This document shows positions 33,393 through 42,452 of a DNA stretch of 60,526 nucleotides, piece after piece (within the stretch, counting starts at the first letter, position 1; each line of letters opens with the position of its first letter). The notes below the pieces were generated by a model that saw nothing but the letters and a program-made list of their open reading frames with translations, had not been told where the DNA came from and did not search any database. Position numbers and translations under genes: made by a program. The stretch lies in assembly GCF_004025585.1 (NCBI RefSeq), contig NZ_QTZO01000016.1, positions 1 to 60,526 of the forward strand, written 5' to 3'. The stretch comes from Pseudodesulfovibrio sp. S3. GTDB lineage: Bacteria; Desulfobacterota; Desulfovibrionia; Desulfovibrionales; Desulfovibrionaceae.

Positions 33393-34519
33393 TGACCATA
33401 GATTATAATAAATTGCGCGTTCGGATCAATCTGAAAAACCTGTGTCACAATTACAGGGTTTTCCGCAAGATTCACGACCGGGTCATCCCGGTCATCAAGT
33501 CGGATGCCTATGGCCATGGCCTGACCGAGGTCAGCCGTGCCCTTGAAGTCGAGGGTGCGGACACCTTTGCCGTGGGTTTTGTCCATGAGGCCGTCAAGCT
33601 GAGGAAGGAGGGATGCACCAAGCGCATCCTCGCCTTACTCGGTCCGATCGAGGATGAGGACATCCATGCCCTGTGGGACCATGCCATCCTCACGCCCATT
33701 TCCCATTTCGCCCAGTTGCGCCGGGTGGCGGCCATGGCCGAAAAAAAAGGTCCGCTGGATATCGGCCTCAAATTCGACACCGGTATGAGGCGGCTCGGAT
33801 TCCTGCCCGAGGAGCTGGACGAACTGGTGGCCGTGCTGCAAAGTTCGAAACTCAGGCCGGTCATGGCCACTTCGCACCTGGCGTCGGCAGATGTTCCCGA
33901 GCACCGTGCCCATGTGGAGGGACAGGCCGCCAGGTTCCAGGGCGTGCTTGACGGGCTGGCCCGTGCCGGATTCAAGGTGGAGGCGAACCTCGCCAATTCC
34001 GCCGGGGCTGTCGCTTTTGAACAGTGCCGTATGGACTCCCTGCGCATGGGCATCGCCCTGTACGGAGGCAATCCGTTCGACGGTACCGATCAGGCGGACA
34101 TGTACCCGGACCTGGTTTCGGCCATGGAGGTCACGGCACCGGTCATGCAGGTCCACCCCCTGAAGGCGGGCGAGTCCATCAGTTACGGCTGGACCTACAC
34201 TGCCGAGCGGGATTCTGTCGTGGCAGTGGTCGGCGTGGGCTATGCGGACAACTACAGCCGTTCCCTGTCCAATACGGGCGAGATGCTCATTCACGGCAAG
34301 CGTGTTCCCATTCGCGGCCGGGTGTGCATGCAGATGACTGCGGTTGACGTGACCGAGCTTATGGGTGAAGGAAGGTGCGTCGCCCCCGGGGACGAGGTCT
34401 GGCTCCTGGGCGGTCCCGGTCCGGAATCCATCACACCGGAAGACCTTGCCGGATGGTGGGGCACCATCACCTACGAAGTTTTTTGCCTGCTGGGGATGAA
34501 CCGGCGGGAGTATATATAA
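33392..34519 (+). CDS. alr: alanine racemase
   Basis: 375 aa. A PLP enzyme making D-alanine for peptidoglycan. The PLP lysine is K36 in VIPVIKSDAYGHG; the catalytic tyrosine of the second domain lies in SISYGWTYTAERD. FDTGMRRLGF and RVCMQMTAVDVT are further family motifs. Its ATG shares a base with the mutL stop, so translation is coupled. Confidence 0.95.
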   Translation: MTIDYNKLRVRINLKNLCHNYRVFRKIHDRVIPVIKSDAYGHGLTEVSRALEVEGADTFAVGFVHEAVKLRKEGCTKRILALLGPIEDEDIHALWDHAILTPISHFAQLRRVAAMAEKKGPLDIGLKFDTGMRRLGFLPEELDELVAVLQSSKLRPVMATSHLASADVPEHRAHVEGQAARFQGVLDGLARAGFKVEANLANSAGAVAFEQCRMDSLRMGIALYGGNPFDGTDQADMYPDLVSAMEVTAPVMQVHPLKAGESISYGWTYTAERDSVVAVVGVGYADNYSRSLSNTGEMLIHGKRVPIRGRVCMQMTAVDVTELMGEGRCVAPGDEVWLLGGPGPESITPEDLAGWWGTITYEVFCLLGMNRREYI

Positions 34520-34530
34520 AGGAGATCGAC

Positions 34531-34752
34531 ATGCCTGTAGTGAAAGCTGATGAATGGGTGGTTGCCGAGAGCTATCACCTTAATGAAATGGAAGAGAGCA
34601 ATGTCAGCCCCAAGTGGCTTGAGGGCAAATGGCTGAACGTGGCCGAAGATATGGCCTTGATCCCGGAGAACAACGTGCGCGTCATCGTGGAAAACGATGT
34701 TTGCCGCGTTGAAGTGTCCGTGTATCTCATGGAGTGCATGCGCGGTTACTAG
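34531..34752 (+). CDS. small acidic protein, 73 aa
   Basis: 73 aa starting MPVVKADEWVVAESYHLNEM, with an ideal AAAGGAG ribosome site and 11 bp from alr. It is acidic, has two cysteines near the C-terminus and no membrane span or signal peptide. I do not recognise it. Good translation signals and operon position argue that it is real. Confidence 0.7.
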   Translation: MPVVKADEWVVAESYHLNEMEESNVSPKWLEGKWLNVAEDMALIPENNVRVIVENDVCRVEVSVYLMECMRGY

Positions 34753-34959
34753 ACCGGGGTCAGCGAATAGATGTGCGATTGTTGCGCGGCATTGCGGACC
34801 GTCCGTCTGGTTTGCAACGGATGCCCCAGGCGTACCGGAAAAGTCAGGGCTTTACGGAGGGTTACTCTGTATCGATCCTGATTTTTTTTCGCCTTTTTTT
34901 CTTCTTGTGCCGGCGTCCCGGCTGGCTGCATCAAGAGACCGGCAACGGCCGGGAATATC

Positions 34960-34987
34960 AACCCCTTGCGTTTTCGGAGGGGTTTTG
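34960..34987 (+). terminator. probable terminator of the hldD-alr operon
   Basis: AACCCCT pairs with AGGGGTT over an 11-nt loop, followed by TTGT. Its 3' end touches the GTAACA repeat array. Confidence 0.5.
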
Positions 34988-35040
34988 TAACACAACCGTA
35001 ACAAACCATGCCGTTACAATTCGGTTACGATTGTGTTACA
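34987..35040. promoter_or_regulatory. Pho-box-like array upstream of the PhoR-like kinase
   Basis: GTAACA at 34987 and 34998, and GTTAC-type repeats at 35013, 35024 and 35035, each set spaced by exactly 11 bp. The outer parts form an inverted pair (34986-35002 with 35024-35040, 16 of 17 matching). An 11-bp period is the mark of PhoB/PhoP direct-repeat sites, and TTACA-N5 resembles the Bacillus PhoP repeat. The genes downstream are phosphate genes. Confidence 0.6.
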
Positions 35041-35121
35041 GAGCGCACGCGTCCGGCGAAAGAGGTATCTGATCCAGTTGATCAACCATAAAACCGCCGA
35101 CGCGCAACAGAGGATGATGGA

Positions 35122-36915
35122 ATGAAACTGCGTTCTTTTCAAATGCGGATACTCCTGTGGACTTGGGGCCTGCTGCTCATGGTCATGGCCGTGGTCTTTT
35201 TCTACTCCACGAGCATCGTGGGTGAGGAATTGGTCACGGAAACCGAGATTCGCACTCGAAAGCAGGTCGAGACCATACAATGGCTGCTCGAAGATCATCC
35301 CCTGTTCGAATCCGAAAAGGATTTTACCGAGTGGATAGCCGCCCTGGGTTTCAAGCTCGACTCGCGCATTACCTACATATGTGGCGGTCGGGTGGTGGGA
35401 GATTCGGATATCCCCTATGCCGAGACCCGAAATTTGGACGACCACAGCACCCGGCCCGAAGTGGTCGCCGCCATTGAGACAGGGTGGGGCGTCAATGTCC
35501 GGCACTCGGATACCCTGAGCAAGGACATGCTCTACGTTGCCAAGCAGGTGTCGGGCGTTCCCGGCATCGAGGCAGGCGTGCTCCGGGTGGCGGTGCCCTT
35601 CTCCCACGTCAGTGCGCGTCTCGACATGCTGCGCAGCAATCTGACCTGGATTTTCCTCCTCACATTCGGCGTTGCCGTGTTGCTGAGTGCGATCATGTCC
35701 CGCAACATGAGCCGGGACATACGGGCGTTTTCCGAGCTGGCCCAGTCCATCGGCGAAGGTGACTATTCCAAACGGCTACGCGTCCTGCCCGGCGGCGAGT
35801 TCATGCCCCTGGCCAAGTCGGTCAACGCCATGGCCCAGTCCATCGAGCGTAATATCGAACTCATTCGGGACCAGAAGGGCCAGCTTGAGGCCGTGTTCGG
35901 GGGGATGCGCGAGGGAGTCATGACCTTGGATTCAAGGGGACGCATCGAGTCCTTCAACGCCGCCCTTGACGAGATGTTCAACCTCCCCGAGTCCACGGTG
36001 GGGAGGACGCCCATCGAGGTGACCCGCCGGTGTGAGATTCAGGAAATGGTGGACCGGGTCATTGCCGATCCCGAGTCCGAGACGGCTTCCATTCAGATAG
36101 ACATCATGGATTCGCGTACCGTGGAGGTGTCTGCCGAACGGTTCCTCGACCAGAACGGGGTGCGCAAGGTCATCCTGGTTTTTTACGACATCACGGAAAT
36201 GAAGCGTTCCGAGAAGGGACTCAAGGATTTCGTGGCCAATGCCTCGCATCAGCTCCGCACGCCGCTCACCTCCATCAAGGGGTATGCCGAGACGTTGCTG
36301 GACATGCCGCCTTCCGATCCTGAAGACAGCAAAAAGTTTCTTGAAATAGTGCTCAAGAACGCGGATCATATGGACAAGGTCATTTCCAGCATGCTGGCCC
36401 TGGCAAAGTCCGAGCAGATGGGCAAGCAGTTGAAACAGGTTCCGCTTTCCGGCCGTGAACATCTGTTCAGGGCCATTGCCGATCTCACTCCCTGGGCCGA
36501 GGACCATTCCATTGTCTTCAGGACCAGAACTCCCGAGGACGAAATGACGGTCATGGGCGAGACCGACGGTCTGCTGCACGTTTTTCACAATTTGCTCAAC
36601 AACGCCGTCAAGTACAGTCCCGACGGCGGGGTCATCACGGTCAGTGCCGAGGATGACGGCGAGTCCATAGTGTTCTGTATCGAGGATCAGGGGCCGGGAA
36701 TTTCGCGGGAACACGCCACCAAGGTGTTCGAGCGTTTTTACCGGGTGGACGAGAACACCATCGACGGATCAGGCAGTGCCGGGCTGGGATTGGCCATCTG
36801 CCGTCGTATCGTCAAGAATCTCGGTGGCGACATCTGGCATGACGGCTACGGTGAGGATGTGCGCGGAGCGCGTTTCTGTTTTCGCCTGAACAAGCCGAAG
36901 GAATCGATTCAGTAG
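35122..36915 (+). CDS. phoR: PhoR-like sensor histidine kinase
   Basis: 597 aa. TM1 about 10-30, an extracytoplasmic domain of about 140 residues, TM2 about 173-193, HAMP to about 250, PAS about 260-360, HisKA with the phospho-accepting His376 (NASHQLRTPLTSIKGYAETL), then HATPase (HNLLNNAVKYSPDGG, DQGPGI, GSAGLGLAICRRI). The layout and the downstream phosphate transporter suggest the phosphate-starvation kinase. Its large periplasmic domain differs from Escherichia coli PhoR. No response-regulator gene lies beside it. Confidence 0.85.
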   Translation: MKLRSFQMRILLWTWGLLLMVMAVVFFYSTSIVGEELVTETEIRTRKQVETIQWLLEDHPLFESEKDFTEWIAALGFKLDSRITYICGGRVVGDSDIPYAETRNLDDHSTRPEVVAAIETGWGVNVRHSDTLSKDMLYVAKQVSGVPGIEAGVLRVAVPFSHVSARLDMLRSNLTWIFLLTFGVAVLLSAIMSRNMSRDIRAFSELAQSIGEGDYSKRLRVLPGGEFMPLAKSVNAMAQSIERNIELIRDQKGQLEAVFGGMREGVMTLDSRGRIESFNAALDEMFNLPESTVGRTPIEVTRRCEIQEMVDRVIADPESETASIQIDIMDSRTVEVSAERFLDQNGVRKVILVFYDITEMKRSEKGLKDFVANASHQLRTPLTSIKGYAETLLDMPPSDPEDSKKFLEIVLKNADHMDKVISSMLALAKSEQMGKQLKQVPLSGREHLFRAIADLTPWAEDHSIVFRTRTPEDEMTVMGETDGLLHVFHNLLNNAVKYSPDGGVITVSAEDDGESIVFCIEDQGPGISREHATKVFERFYRVDENTIDGSGSAGLGLAICRRIVKNLGGDIWHDGYGEDVRGARFCFRLNKPKESIQ

Positions 36916-36954
36916 AAAACCTTTAACCAATTCCCTCGATAGAGGGGCGTTAAA

Positions 36955-38193
36955 ATGGATATATACGATCTGTTTCTGTACCTGTCCATCGGGGCAGGGT
37001 TCCTCATGGCCTTCAACCTGGGGGCCAACGATGTGGCCAACTCCATGGCTTCGGCCGTGGGGGCCAGGGCCATAACCGTCAAGCAGGCAGTGCTCATTGC
37101 GGGTGTCCTGAACTTTGTCGGTGCGGTCTTTTTGGGGTCCCATGTGACTGCGACCATCAGCAAGGGCATTATCAACCCCGAAGTCATTTCCGATCCGAAG
37201 ATAATCATGATAGGCATGTTTGCCGCCTTGCTGGCAGCGGGGCTGTGGGTTCTGGTGGCCACATTGACGGCGCTACCGGTCTCATCGACCCACTCCATTG
37301 TCGGTGCCATAACAGGTTTCGGCCTGGTGGCAGGCGGTCCCGATGTGGTCAATTGGCTCAAGATGGGCGGCATTGTCCTGTCCTGGATCATATCTCCGTT
37401 CTTTGCGGCCGCCATCGCTTATTTCATCTTTACGCATATTCGGAAATACATTCTGTATAAACGACATTTCATCGAGCAGGCCAAGAAGTGGGCACCCATA
37501 TGGGTGGCCGTCACCCTCTCCATGATTTCCTTTTCCTTCCTGTACAAGACGCCGGTCGGGAAGTCCCTGGACCTCCATTGGGCCACGTCCCTGTCCATTG
37601 CCGTTGTCCTGGCGCTGTTGGCCTGGTTGGCGGGGCGTCATTTTGTCGGCAAGATCGTCATCAATGAGGAAGAGGGGGCCGAAGGCGTGGAGCGGATTTT
37701 TCGCAAGATGCAGGTGGGAACCTCCTGCTACGTGGCCCTGTCCCAAGGCGCCAACGACGTTGCCAACGCCGTTGGCCCGGTTGCGGCAATCTATCTTATC
37801 GCCAAGGAGCACGTGCTGCTTCCCAAGGCCGATGTGCCCTGGCCCATGCTCGTGCTCGGCGGCATCGGCATAGCTGTGGGCATAGCCGTTCTCGGCCACA
37901 AGGTCATGTCTACCGTCGGCGAGAAGATCACCACCCTGACCAATACCCGCGGATTCGCCGTGGACTTCGGTGCGGCCTCAACCGTGTTGGTCGCCTCCAA
38001 CCTGGGACTTCCTGTTTCCACTACCCATGCCGCTGTGGGCGGTGTTGTCGGGGTTGGTTTGGCCCGTGGCTTCTCGGCAGTGGATTTCCGGGTTCTGTTC
38101 CGGATTGTGGCCTATTGGGTGGCCACGGTCCCCATTGCCGCCTTGACCAGCATAGTAATTTTTGTGCTGCTCAAATGGTTGTGTTACAGCTAG
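36955..38193 (+). CDS. pit: PiT-family inorganic phosphate transporter
   Basis: 412 aa with about ten membrane spans. Low-affinity phosphate (metal-phosphate) symporter. The duplicated PiT signature is clear: FNLGANDVANSMASAVGARA in the first half and SQGANDVANAVGPVAAIY in the second, each followed by a PVSTTH-type motif (LPVSSTHSIVGAI and LPVSTTHAAVGGV). RBS GAGGGG. It lies 39 bp after the PhoR-like gene and 43 bp before its usual partner. Confidence 0.95.
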   Translation: MDIYDLFLYLSIGAGFLMAFNLGANDVANSMASAVGARAITVKQAVLIAGVLNFVGAVFLGSHVTATISKGIINPEVISDPKIIMIGMFAALLAAGLWVLVATLTALPVSSTHSIVGAITGFGLVAGGPDVVNWLKMGGIVLSWIISPFFAAAIAYFIFTHIRKYILYKRHFIEQAKKWAPIWVAVTLSMISFSFLYKTPVGKSLDLHWATSLSIAVVLALLAWLAGRHFVGKIVINEEEGAEGVERIFRKMQVGTSCYVALSQGANDVANAVGPVAAIYLIAKEHVLLPKADVPWPMLVLGGIGIAVGIAVLGHKVMSTVGEKITTLTNTRGFAVDFGAASTVLVASNLGLPVSTTHAAVGGVVGVGLARGFSAVDFRVLFRIVAYWVATVPIAALTSIVIFVLLKWLCYS

Positions 38194-38236
38194 GTTATAT
38201 CGATAATAGCAACCCTTTTCACATGAGGTCATACAT

Positions 38237-38911
38237 ATGTCTTTGAAGATTCCTTTTTTCGGCTTGCTCGGGAACCGCTCTCCCATGGACGGCCTTGTTG
38301 AACACTATGACAAGATCGCCGAGTGCATTGCCGCCATTGATGATTCCCTGGAATGCTACGTGTCCGGCGGCGTGTGCCGCGAGTTCGAGGAGTTGACCAA
38401 GGCCGTGGACGAGATCGAGAACCACGCCGATTCCATCAAGCGTAATATCCGCAACCATCTGCCCAAGGGGCTGTTCATGGCCGTGGAAAAACCGCTGTTC
38501 CTGAACTACACCAAGAGTCAGGACAACGTGCTCGATGCGGCCCAGGATGCTCTGCACTGGCTGGCCATGCGCAAGGTCACCATTCCTGAGGATGTCCAGA
38601 AGGACATCATTTACCTGCTCGACGACGTGGCCAAGTGCACTGTGCTGCTCGGTCCGGCACTCAAATCCACGATCGCCCTGATTCATGGCCAGTCCTTGGA
38701 TCGTGAGGGCACCAAAGAGGCTTACCGCAAGGTTCGCCGCGAACGCGATCAGGTCCGCAAACGCAAGAATGAACTCCATAAGAAAATTTATGCCAAGGAT
38801 ATAGATTTCAAGGATATTTATCAACTTATTCACTTTGTGGACTGCCTCGACGACATGGGCCACAACACGGAGAATTGCGCTGAAATACTGCGGAGCATGA
38901 TCGCTCGGTAG
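38237..38911 (+). CDS. DUF47 PhoU-like phosphate transport accessory protein
   Basis: 224 aa, all-helical. It matches the DUF47/TIGR00153 family that accompanies PiT transporters (MSLKIPFFGLLGNRSPMDGL start; VDEIENHADSIKRNIRNHLP; DCLDDMGHNTENCAEILR near the end). It is cytoplasmic and thought to modulate the transporter. A strong terminator follows. Confidence 0.9.
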   Translation: MSLKIPFFGLLGNRSPMDGLVEHYDKIAECIAAIDDSLECYVSGGVCREFEELTKAVDEIENHADSIKRNIRNHLPKGLFMAVEKPLFLNYTKSQDNVLDAAQDALHWLAMRKVTIPEDVQKDIIYLLDDVAKCTVLLGPALKSTIALIHGQSLDREGTKEAYRKVRRERDQVRKRKNELHKKIYAKDIDFKDIYQLIHFVDCLDDMGHNTENCAEILRSMIAR

Positions 38912-39083
38912 GCTTTGGGCGGCTCTTTCTCCCTCTCACGAGAGTGGAGGCGGGTTTCAGGGGCGACCGGGGCGCATGCCTCCTGGCCGGGGTGCATCCC
39001 AAAAAGCGCCCCTGCACCTCGCTCGCAATTCTCTGGGGCAGAGTGAGCGGGACGGCCTGGGTGGAATGATTCTGATCGAATTC

Positions 39084-39120
39084 AAAAAGGCCCGATGCAT
39101 TGGATGTATCGGGCCTTTTT
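39084..39120. terminator. bidirectional terminator between DUF47 and the lipoprotein gene
   Basis: AAAAAGGCCCGAT and ATCGGGCCTTTTT arms around a short loop, serving the convergent genes on both sides. Confidence 0.92.
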
Positions 39121-39138
39121 CATTGTGTCGTGGAGAGG

Positions 39139-39564
39139 TTAGCGTTTGACCTTCTGCACCAGGATCTTGATAGGTTGCCCTGCCGGTCCGGCAAAGGGAT
39201 CGATTCGGGTGTTGTTGGTGAACAGAAGTTGTCCGTCCAATTCGATGCGTGCATGCAGGGCATAGCTTAGCCGGTCGCTGATGCGCTGGGCATCGTATTT
39301 CAGGATCACCTCATAGGGTGGCGCAGCCTGGACCGTCACGGTGGTGCTGGCCACCGTATTGGTGGCGGAGTTCAGTTGCGAGATGTTTTGCAGGGAGACG
39401 GTCAACATACAGCCCGGAGGCAGCAGGAGCAGCTCCTGGTAATGGACCGATGTCTTCAATGCGATCGCATTGGGATTGTCCGCCACCGGGTCGCCCTTGC
39501 AGCCGCTCAGAGAGATGAGGGACAGGGCGCACAGTGCAAGCATGGCGAGTATGGTGCTTTTCAT
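39139..39564 (-). CDS. YbaY-like lipoprotein
   Basis: 141 aa. Lipoprotein signal peptide with lipobox LSGC (cysteine at about 22), then a domain matching the YbaY family (ELLLLPPGCMLTVSLQNIS, YEVILKYDAQRISDRLSYAL, LLFTNNTRIDPF). Function unknown; it is predicted to be anchored in the envelope. RBS AGGAG upstream. Confidence 0.85.
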   Translation of the reverse strand: MKSTILAMLALCALSLISLSGCKGDPVADNPNAIALKTSVHYQELLLLPPGCMLTVSLQNISQLNSATNTVASTTVTVQAAPPYEVILKYDAQRISDRLSYALHARIELDGQLLFTNNTRIDPFAGPAGQPIKILVQKVKR

Positions 39565-39677
39565 CGAATGCTCCTCATTGCGATTATCATACGCATTCTG
39601 GCTGAATGGGCAAGAAAAAGGGTGCTATTCCACATGGTCACACCTAACTCAGTGAAAATGAAAAAAGTCCTTGAAAT

Positions 39678-39692
39678 TGACAATCAATATCA
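39678..39692. promoter_or_regulatory. candidate Fur box
   Basis: TGACAATCAATATCA matches 12 of 14 fixed positions of the 7-1-7 Fur consensus TGATAATNATTATCA. It lies in the 295-bp divergent region between the lipoprotein gene (minus) and the TPR/HD-GYP pair (plus). The rest of the region has no clear gene. Confidence 0.45.
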
Positions 39693-39859
39693 ATATGGTG
39701 GGCCGCATGAACAGGGCAACAGAAGTATCCAGGGACGCTTGCAGCAAGTTTCGCGGGGCGGGGGGCCTGTCCGGGGAAGCTGTTCTCGGACGATGTATGT
39801 GCCGGCCAGCGGTTTCCGTTTGGCCGGGAAGCATGAACCCCATCAACAGGAGACAGCAC

Positions 39860-40183
39860 ATGAGTCCTTTGAGAGCACTTGGCGTTTTGAATCGTGAGGG
39901 GATGAAGTCCTTCAATTCCGGCAGAAATGACGATGCACTTTTTCAGCTCATCCAGGCCGAGAGGCTGGCGCGGACCATCGGGTCGCCATTGCATGAGGCC
40001 AAGGTGCGCAACAATATCGGGTTGGTCTACCAGGGAGCCGGGAGCCCCATGGAGGCGTTGACCAGTTTCCGTCTGGCCGCGGAACAGGCTGTCAGGGGAG
40101 CGGGTGAGGACACGCAACTGCACAAGGTGATTGTTCGCAATCTGGTCAATCTTGAGACAACCCTTCGCGCAGAGGCCGTCTAA
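39860..40183 (+). CDS. short TPR-like protein
   Basis: 107 aa. Helical repeats (REGMKSFNSGRNDDALFQLI, HEAKVRNNIGLVYQGAGSPM, EALTSFRLAAEQAVRG) look like two to three tetratricopeptide repeats, a protein-interaction fold. CAGGAGA precedes the ATG at 39860. The HD-GYP gene begins one base after its stop, so they are probably partners. Confidence 0.75.
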   Translation: MSPLRALGVLNREGMKSFNSGRNDDALFQLIQAERLARTIGSPLHEAKVRNNIGLVYQGAGSPMEALTSFRLAAEQAVRGAGEDTQLHKVIVRNLVNLETTLRAEAV

Positions 40184-40184
40184 C

Positions 40185-40871
40185 GTGATCTCCTCGTTGA
40201 ATAGTGCAGCGGCTCGACCGCGCCCGGATGGACATCGGGTGGGAGTGGAATCGTCCAAGTTCGTGACCGCAGTATTGCATCAGTTCGCGGAGTCACTGGG
40301 CAATGCCATTGATGCCAAGGACCCATACACTTCCAGTCATTCTGAGGAGGTGGCCGAGGTCTCACACACTTTGGCCCTGAGTATGGGAATGAGTCCAAGA
40401 GAGGCGGATATCATCCATGTGGCCGGCCACTTGCACGACATCGGAAAGATCGGTGTTCCGGATTCGGTCTTGATCAAAAAAGGGCCGCTGAACGCAGGGG
40501 AGTGGCAAGCCGTCCGCAAGCACCCTCTGGTGGGAGCGGACATCCTCCGTCCTGTGGCGGCGTTGAGCAGCCTCGGCATCGTGGGCATGGTTCTGCATCA
40601 TCATGAGCGGTTCGACGGCACGGGCTATCCGAGCCGCCTCAAAGGGGCGGCAATCCCCATCGGCGCACGCATCATCGCCCTTGCCGACAGTCTGTCCGCC
40701 ATGTTGCAGGACAGACCGTACCGGGCGACCAAGGGTTTTGATGCAGCCTGTGAGGAGATCGTGCGCTGCTCGGGAAAACAGTTCGACCCCTCAGTGGTTT
40801 CGGCCTTTGAAAAGTCTGCGGGAAAGATTCTGAGTACAATGTCGCTGCTTTCATCCCCGGGAAAAAAATGA
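40185..40871 (+). CDS. HD-GYP domain cyclic di-GMP phosphodiesterase
   Basis: About 228 aa, a stand-alone HD-GYP domain. The metal and substrate motifs are intact: HSEEVAEVSHTLALSMGM, HLHDIGKIGVPDSVLIKKGP and HHHERFDGTGYPSRLKG. Predicted to hydrolyse cyclic di-GMP in the cytoplasm. The GTG at 40185 is taken as start because it follows the TPR gene stop directly; no good ATG exists. The upstream TPR protein may supply the input. Confidence 0.82.
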   Translation: MISSLNSAAARPRPDGHRVGVESSKFVTAVLHQFAESLGNAIDAKDPYTSSHSEEVAEVSHTLALSMGMSPREADIIHVAGHLHDIGKIGVPDSVLIKKGPLNAGEWQAVRKHPLVGADILRPVAALSSLGIVGMVLHHHERFDGTGYPSRLKGAAIPIGARIIALADSLSAMLQDRPYRATKGFDAACEEIVRCSGKQFDPSVVSAFEKSAGKILSTMSLLSSPGKK

Positions 40872-40905
40872 CACACCCGTGACCGGTTCAAGAGTCGGAA
40901 AAAGA

Positions 40906-40943
40906 TCACCCCACCGTCAGTTGACGGCGGGGTGAAGTTTTTG
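40906..40943. terminator. terminator between HD-GYP gene and mrp
   Basis: TCACCCC-A-CCGTCA pairs with TGACGG-C-GGGGTGA across GT, followed by AGTTTTT. The genes on its two sides are convergent. Confidence 0.78.
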
Positions 40944-40971
40944 TGGGGATGCAAACCTGAGTGCGGATGCG

Positions 40972-41844
40972 TTACGCCTTGGGCGGATCCGGCAGGGTGA
41001 GCAGGGGGGCGATGACTGCTTCCAGGGCTTTGCCTGTGGCGGTGTCGCGGTGTACCTTCAGGAAGGGGTATCCTTCGTCGCCGGAGTGGGTCACTTCCGG
41101 GTCAAGGGGGATGCGACCCAGGAATCGGACGCCCGCTTCCTTGGCCAGTGCTTCTCCGCCGCCGGAATTGAATATCTGGTGCACTGCCCCGCAGTCGGGA
41201 CAGGCGAATCCGGACATGTTTTCAACGATGCCGAAGACGCGGTTGCCCACTTCGCCCACGAAGGAGACGGACCGGCGCACATCGTCGATGGCCACACCCT
41301 GAGGCGTGGTGACGATGACGGCCATGGCCGTGGTTCCGAGGGTCTGGAGGGTGGAAAGAGGCTCGTCACCGGTGCCCGGAGGGCAGTCAACGATGAGAAA
41401 ATCCAGATCGCCCCACATGACGTCTTCCACAAACTGTTTGATCAGCCCCATCTTGACCGGGCCGCGCCAAATGACTGCCTGGCGCTCGTCCTGCAACAGG
41501 AAACCCAGGGACATGACCGACAGGTTCTTGCTCCAGGGCACCGGTTCCATTATCTGGTCGCCCATGTGAGGCTGTTGCCCCTTCAAGGCGAGCAGGCGCG
41601 GTATGCTCGGGCCGTGTACGTCCACGTCCAGCAGTCCGACCTTTTTCCCGGCCAGGGACAGAGCCACGGCTATGTTGGCGGCCATGGTGGATTTGCCCAC
41701 GCCGCCCTTGCCGGACATGACCACTATCTTGTGCTTGATGCGGCCCAGGGTTTTTTGCAGTTTGGCATCCGGGTTGTCGCAGCCTGTTGAACTGGAACAG
41801 CTTCCGTCAGGTGCGGCAGACGCACATCCATTACATTCGCTCAT
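40972..41844 (-). CDS. mrp: Mrp/NBP35-type P-loop ATPase
   Basis: 290 aa. A MinD/Mrp-family ATPase that binds and transfers Fe-S clusters. N-terminal CNGC motif (C5, C8) and more cysteines, deviant Walker A MSGKGGVGKST near residue 45, LLDVDVHGPSIPRLL, and a C-terminal CPDC (in FACPDCGAVHQIF). It is encoded 111 bp after a NifX-fold protein under a sigma-54 promoter, as in the Desulfovibrio orange-protein gene cluster. Confidence 0.92.
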   Translation of the reverse strand: MSECNGCASAAPDGSCSSSTGCDNPDAKLQKTLGRIKHKIVVMSGKGGVGKSTMAANIAVALSLAGKKVGLLDVDVHGPSIPRLLALKGQQPHMGDQIMEPVPWSKNLSVMSLGFLLQDERQAVIWRGPVKMGLIKQFVEDVMWGDLDFLIVDCPPGTGDEPLSTLQTLGTTAMAVIVTTPQGVAIDDVRRSVSFVGEVGNRVFGIVENMSGFACPDCGAVHQIFNSGGGEALAKEAGVRFLGRIPLDPEVTHSGDEGYPFLKVHRDTATGKALEAVIAPLLTLPDPPKA

Positions 41845-41955
41845 AGTGTTCTCCTGAAAAATGACGGCCGGAGCCGATCTTGAAGTGCCGTAAAATTATG
41901 CGGCGGGACTTCGCCGCAGACGGGTGTCAGAGAGATAAACATAGTCGGGGAAAAG

Positions 41956-42309
41956 TCAAATCGTGATGCCGGGCATGGCCAGTTGGGACAGGGTGTCTTG
42001 TATGAAGCCTTCGAGCACCTGGCTCTCGGACCCGGTGAGCCAGGGCAGGACCGTGATGCCCGCCCTTTCGAGAGTTTGTCTGGTCTTTGTGCAGATGGCA
42101 CCGCACAGGAAAGCAGTTACCCCGCAGGCCAATATGGCGGATGTCCTGTCCATAGGGTCCTTTGAGGGAAGGGATAGGAGGCCTGCGGGGTAAAATTTGT
42201 TGTCACGTATTTCAAAAAGCTTGTAACCGTCTGCGTTCTCACACACCGATGCCAGCCGGTCCTGGTAGCACGCCAGGCAGATTAGCTTGGCGGATTCAGT
42301 CATAATCAT
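41956..42309 (-). CDS. NifX/NifB-C superfamily metal-cluster protein
   Basis: 117 aa. The fold of dinitrogenase Fe-Mo cofactor-binding proteins: YKLFEIRDNKFY, then LACGVTAFLCGAICTKTRQTLERAGI. Six cysteines (11, 14, 23, 62, 69, 73) could hold a metal cluster. The size and the mrp / sigma-54-activator context resemble the orange-protein (ORP) module, though ORP identity is inference. SD TGGAG upstream. Confidence 0.8.
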   Translation of the reverse strand: MIMTESAKLICLACYQDRLASVCENADGYKLFEIRDNKFYPAGLLSLPSKDPMDRTSAILACGVTAFLCGAICTKTRQTLERAGITVLPWLTGSESQVLEGFIQDTLSQLAMPGITI

Positions 42310-42353
42310 ATCGCTCCAAGGTCGTCAGAAGTCGAGCCGGTTATCTCTAAGAT

Positions 42354-42370
42354 AGCATAGGGCGTGCCAA
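42354..42370 (-). promoter_or_regulatory. sigma-54 (-24/-12) promoter of the nifX-like/mrp operon
   Basis: Minus strand TTGGCACG-CCCT-ATGCT. The -24 GG and -12 GC have the exact 10-bp spacing. Predicted start about 12 bp below the -12, some 35 bp before the ATG at 42309. Confidence 0.8.
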
Positions 42371-42452
42371 AACAATAACACTGTAAAAACAACATGTTGC
42401 AATTTTGAAGAGAAGGGTTTGGGATAATTTTTAGCCTTTGGCGAAAGCTGGT

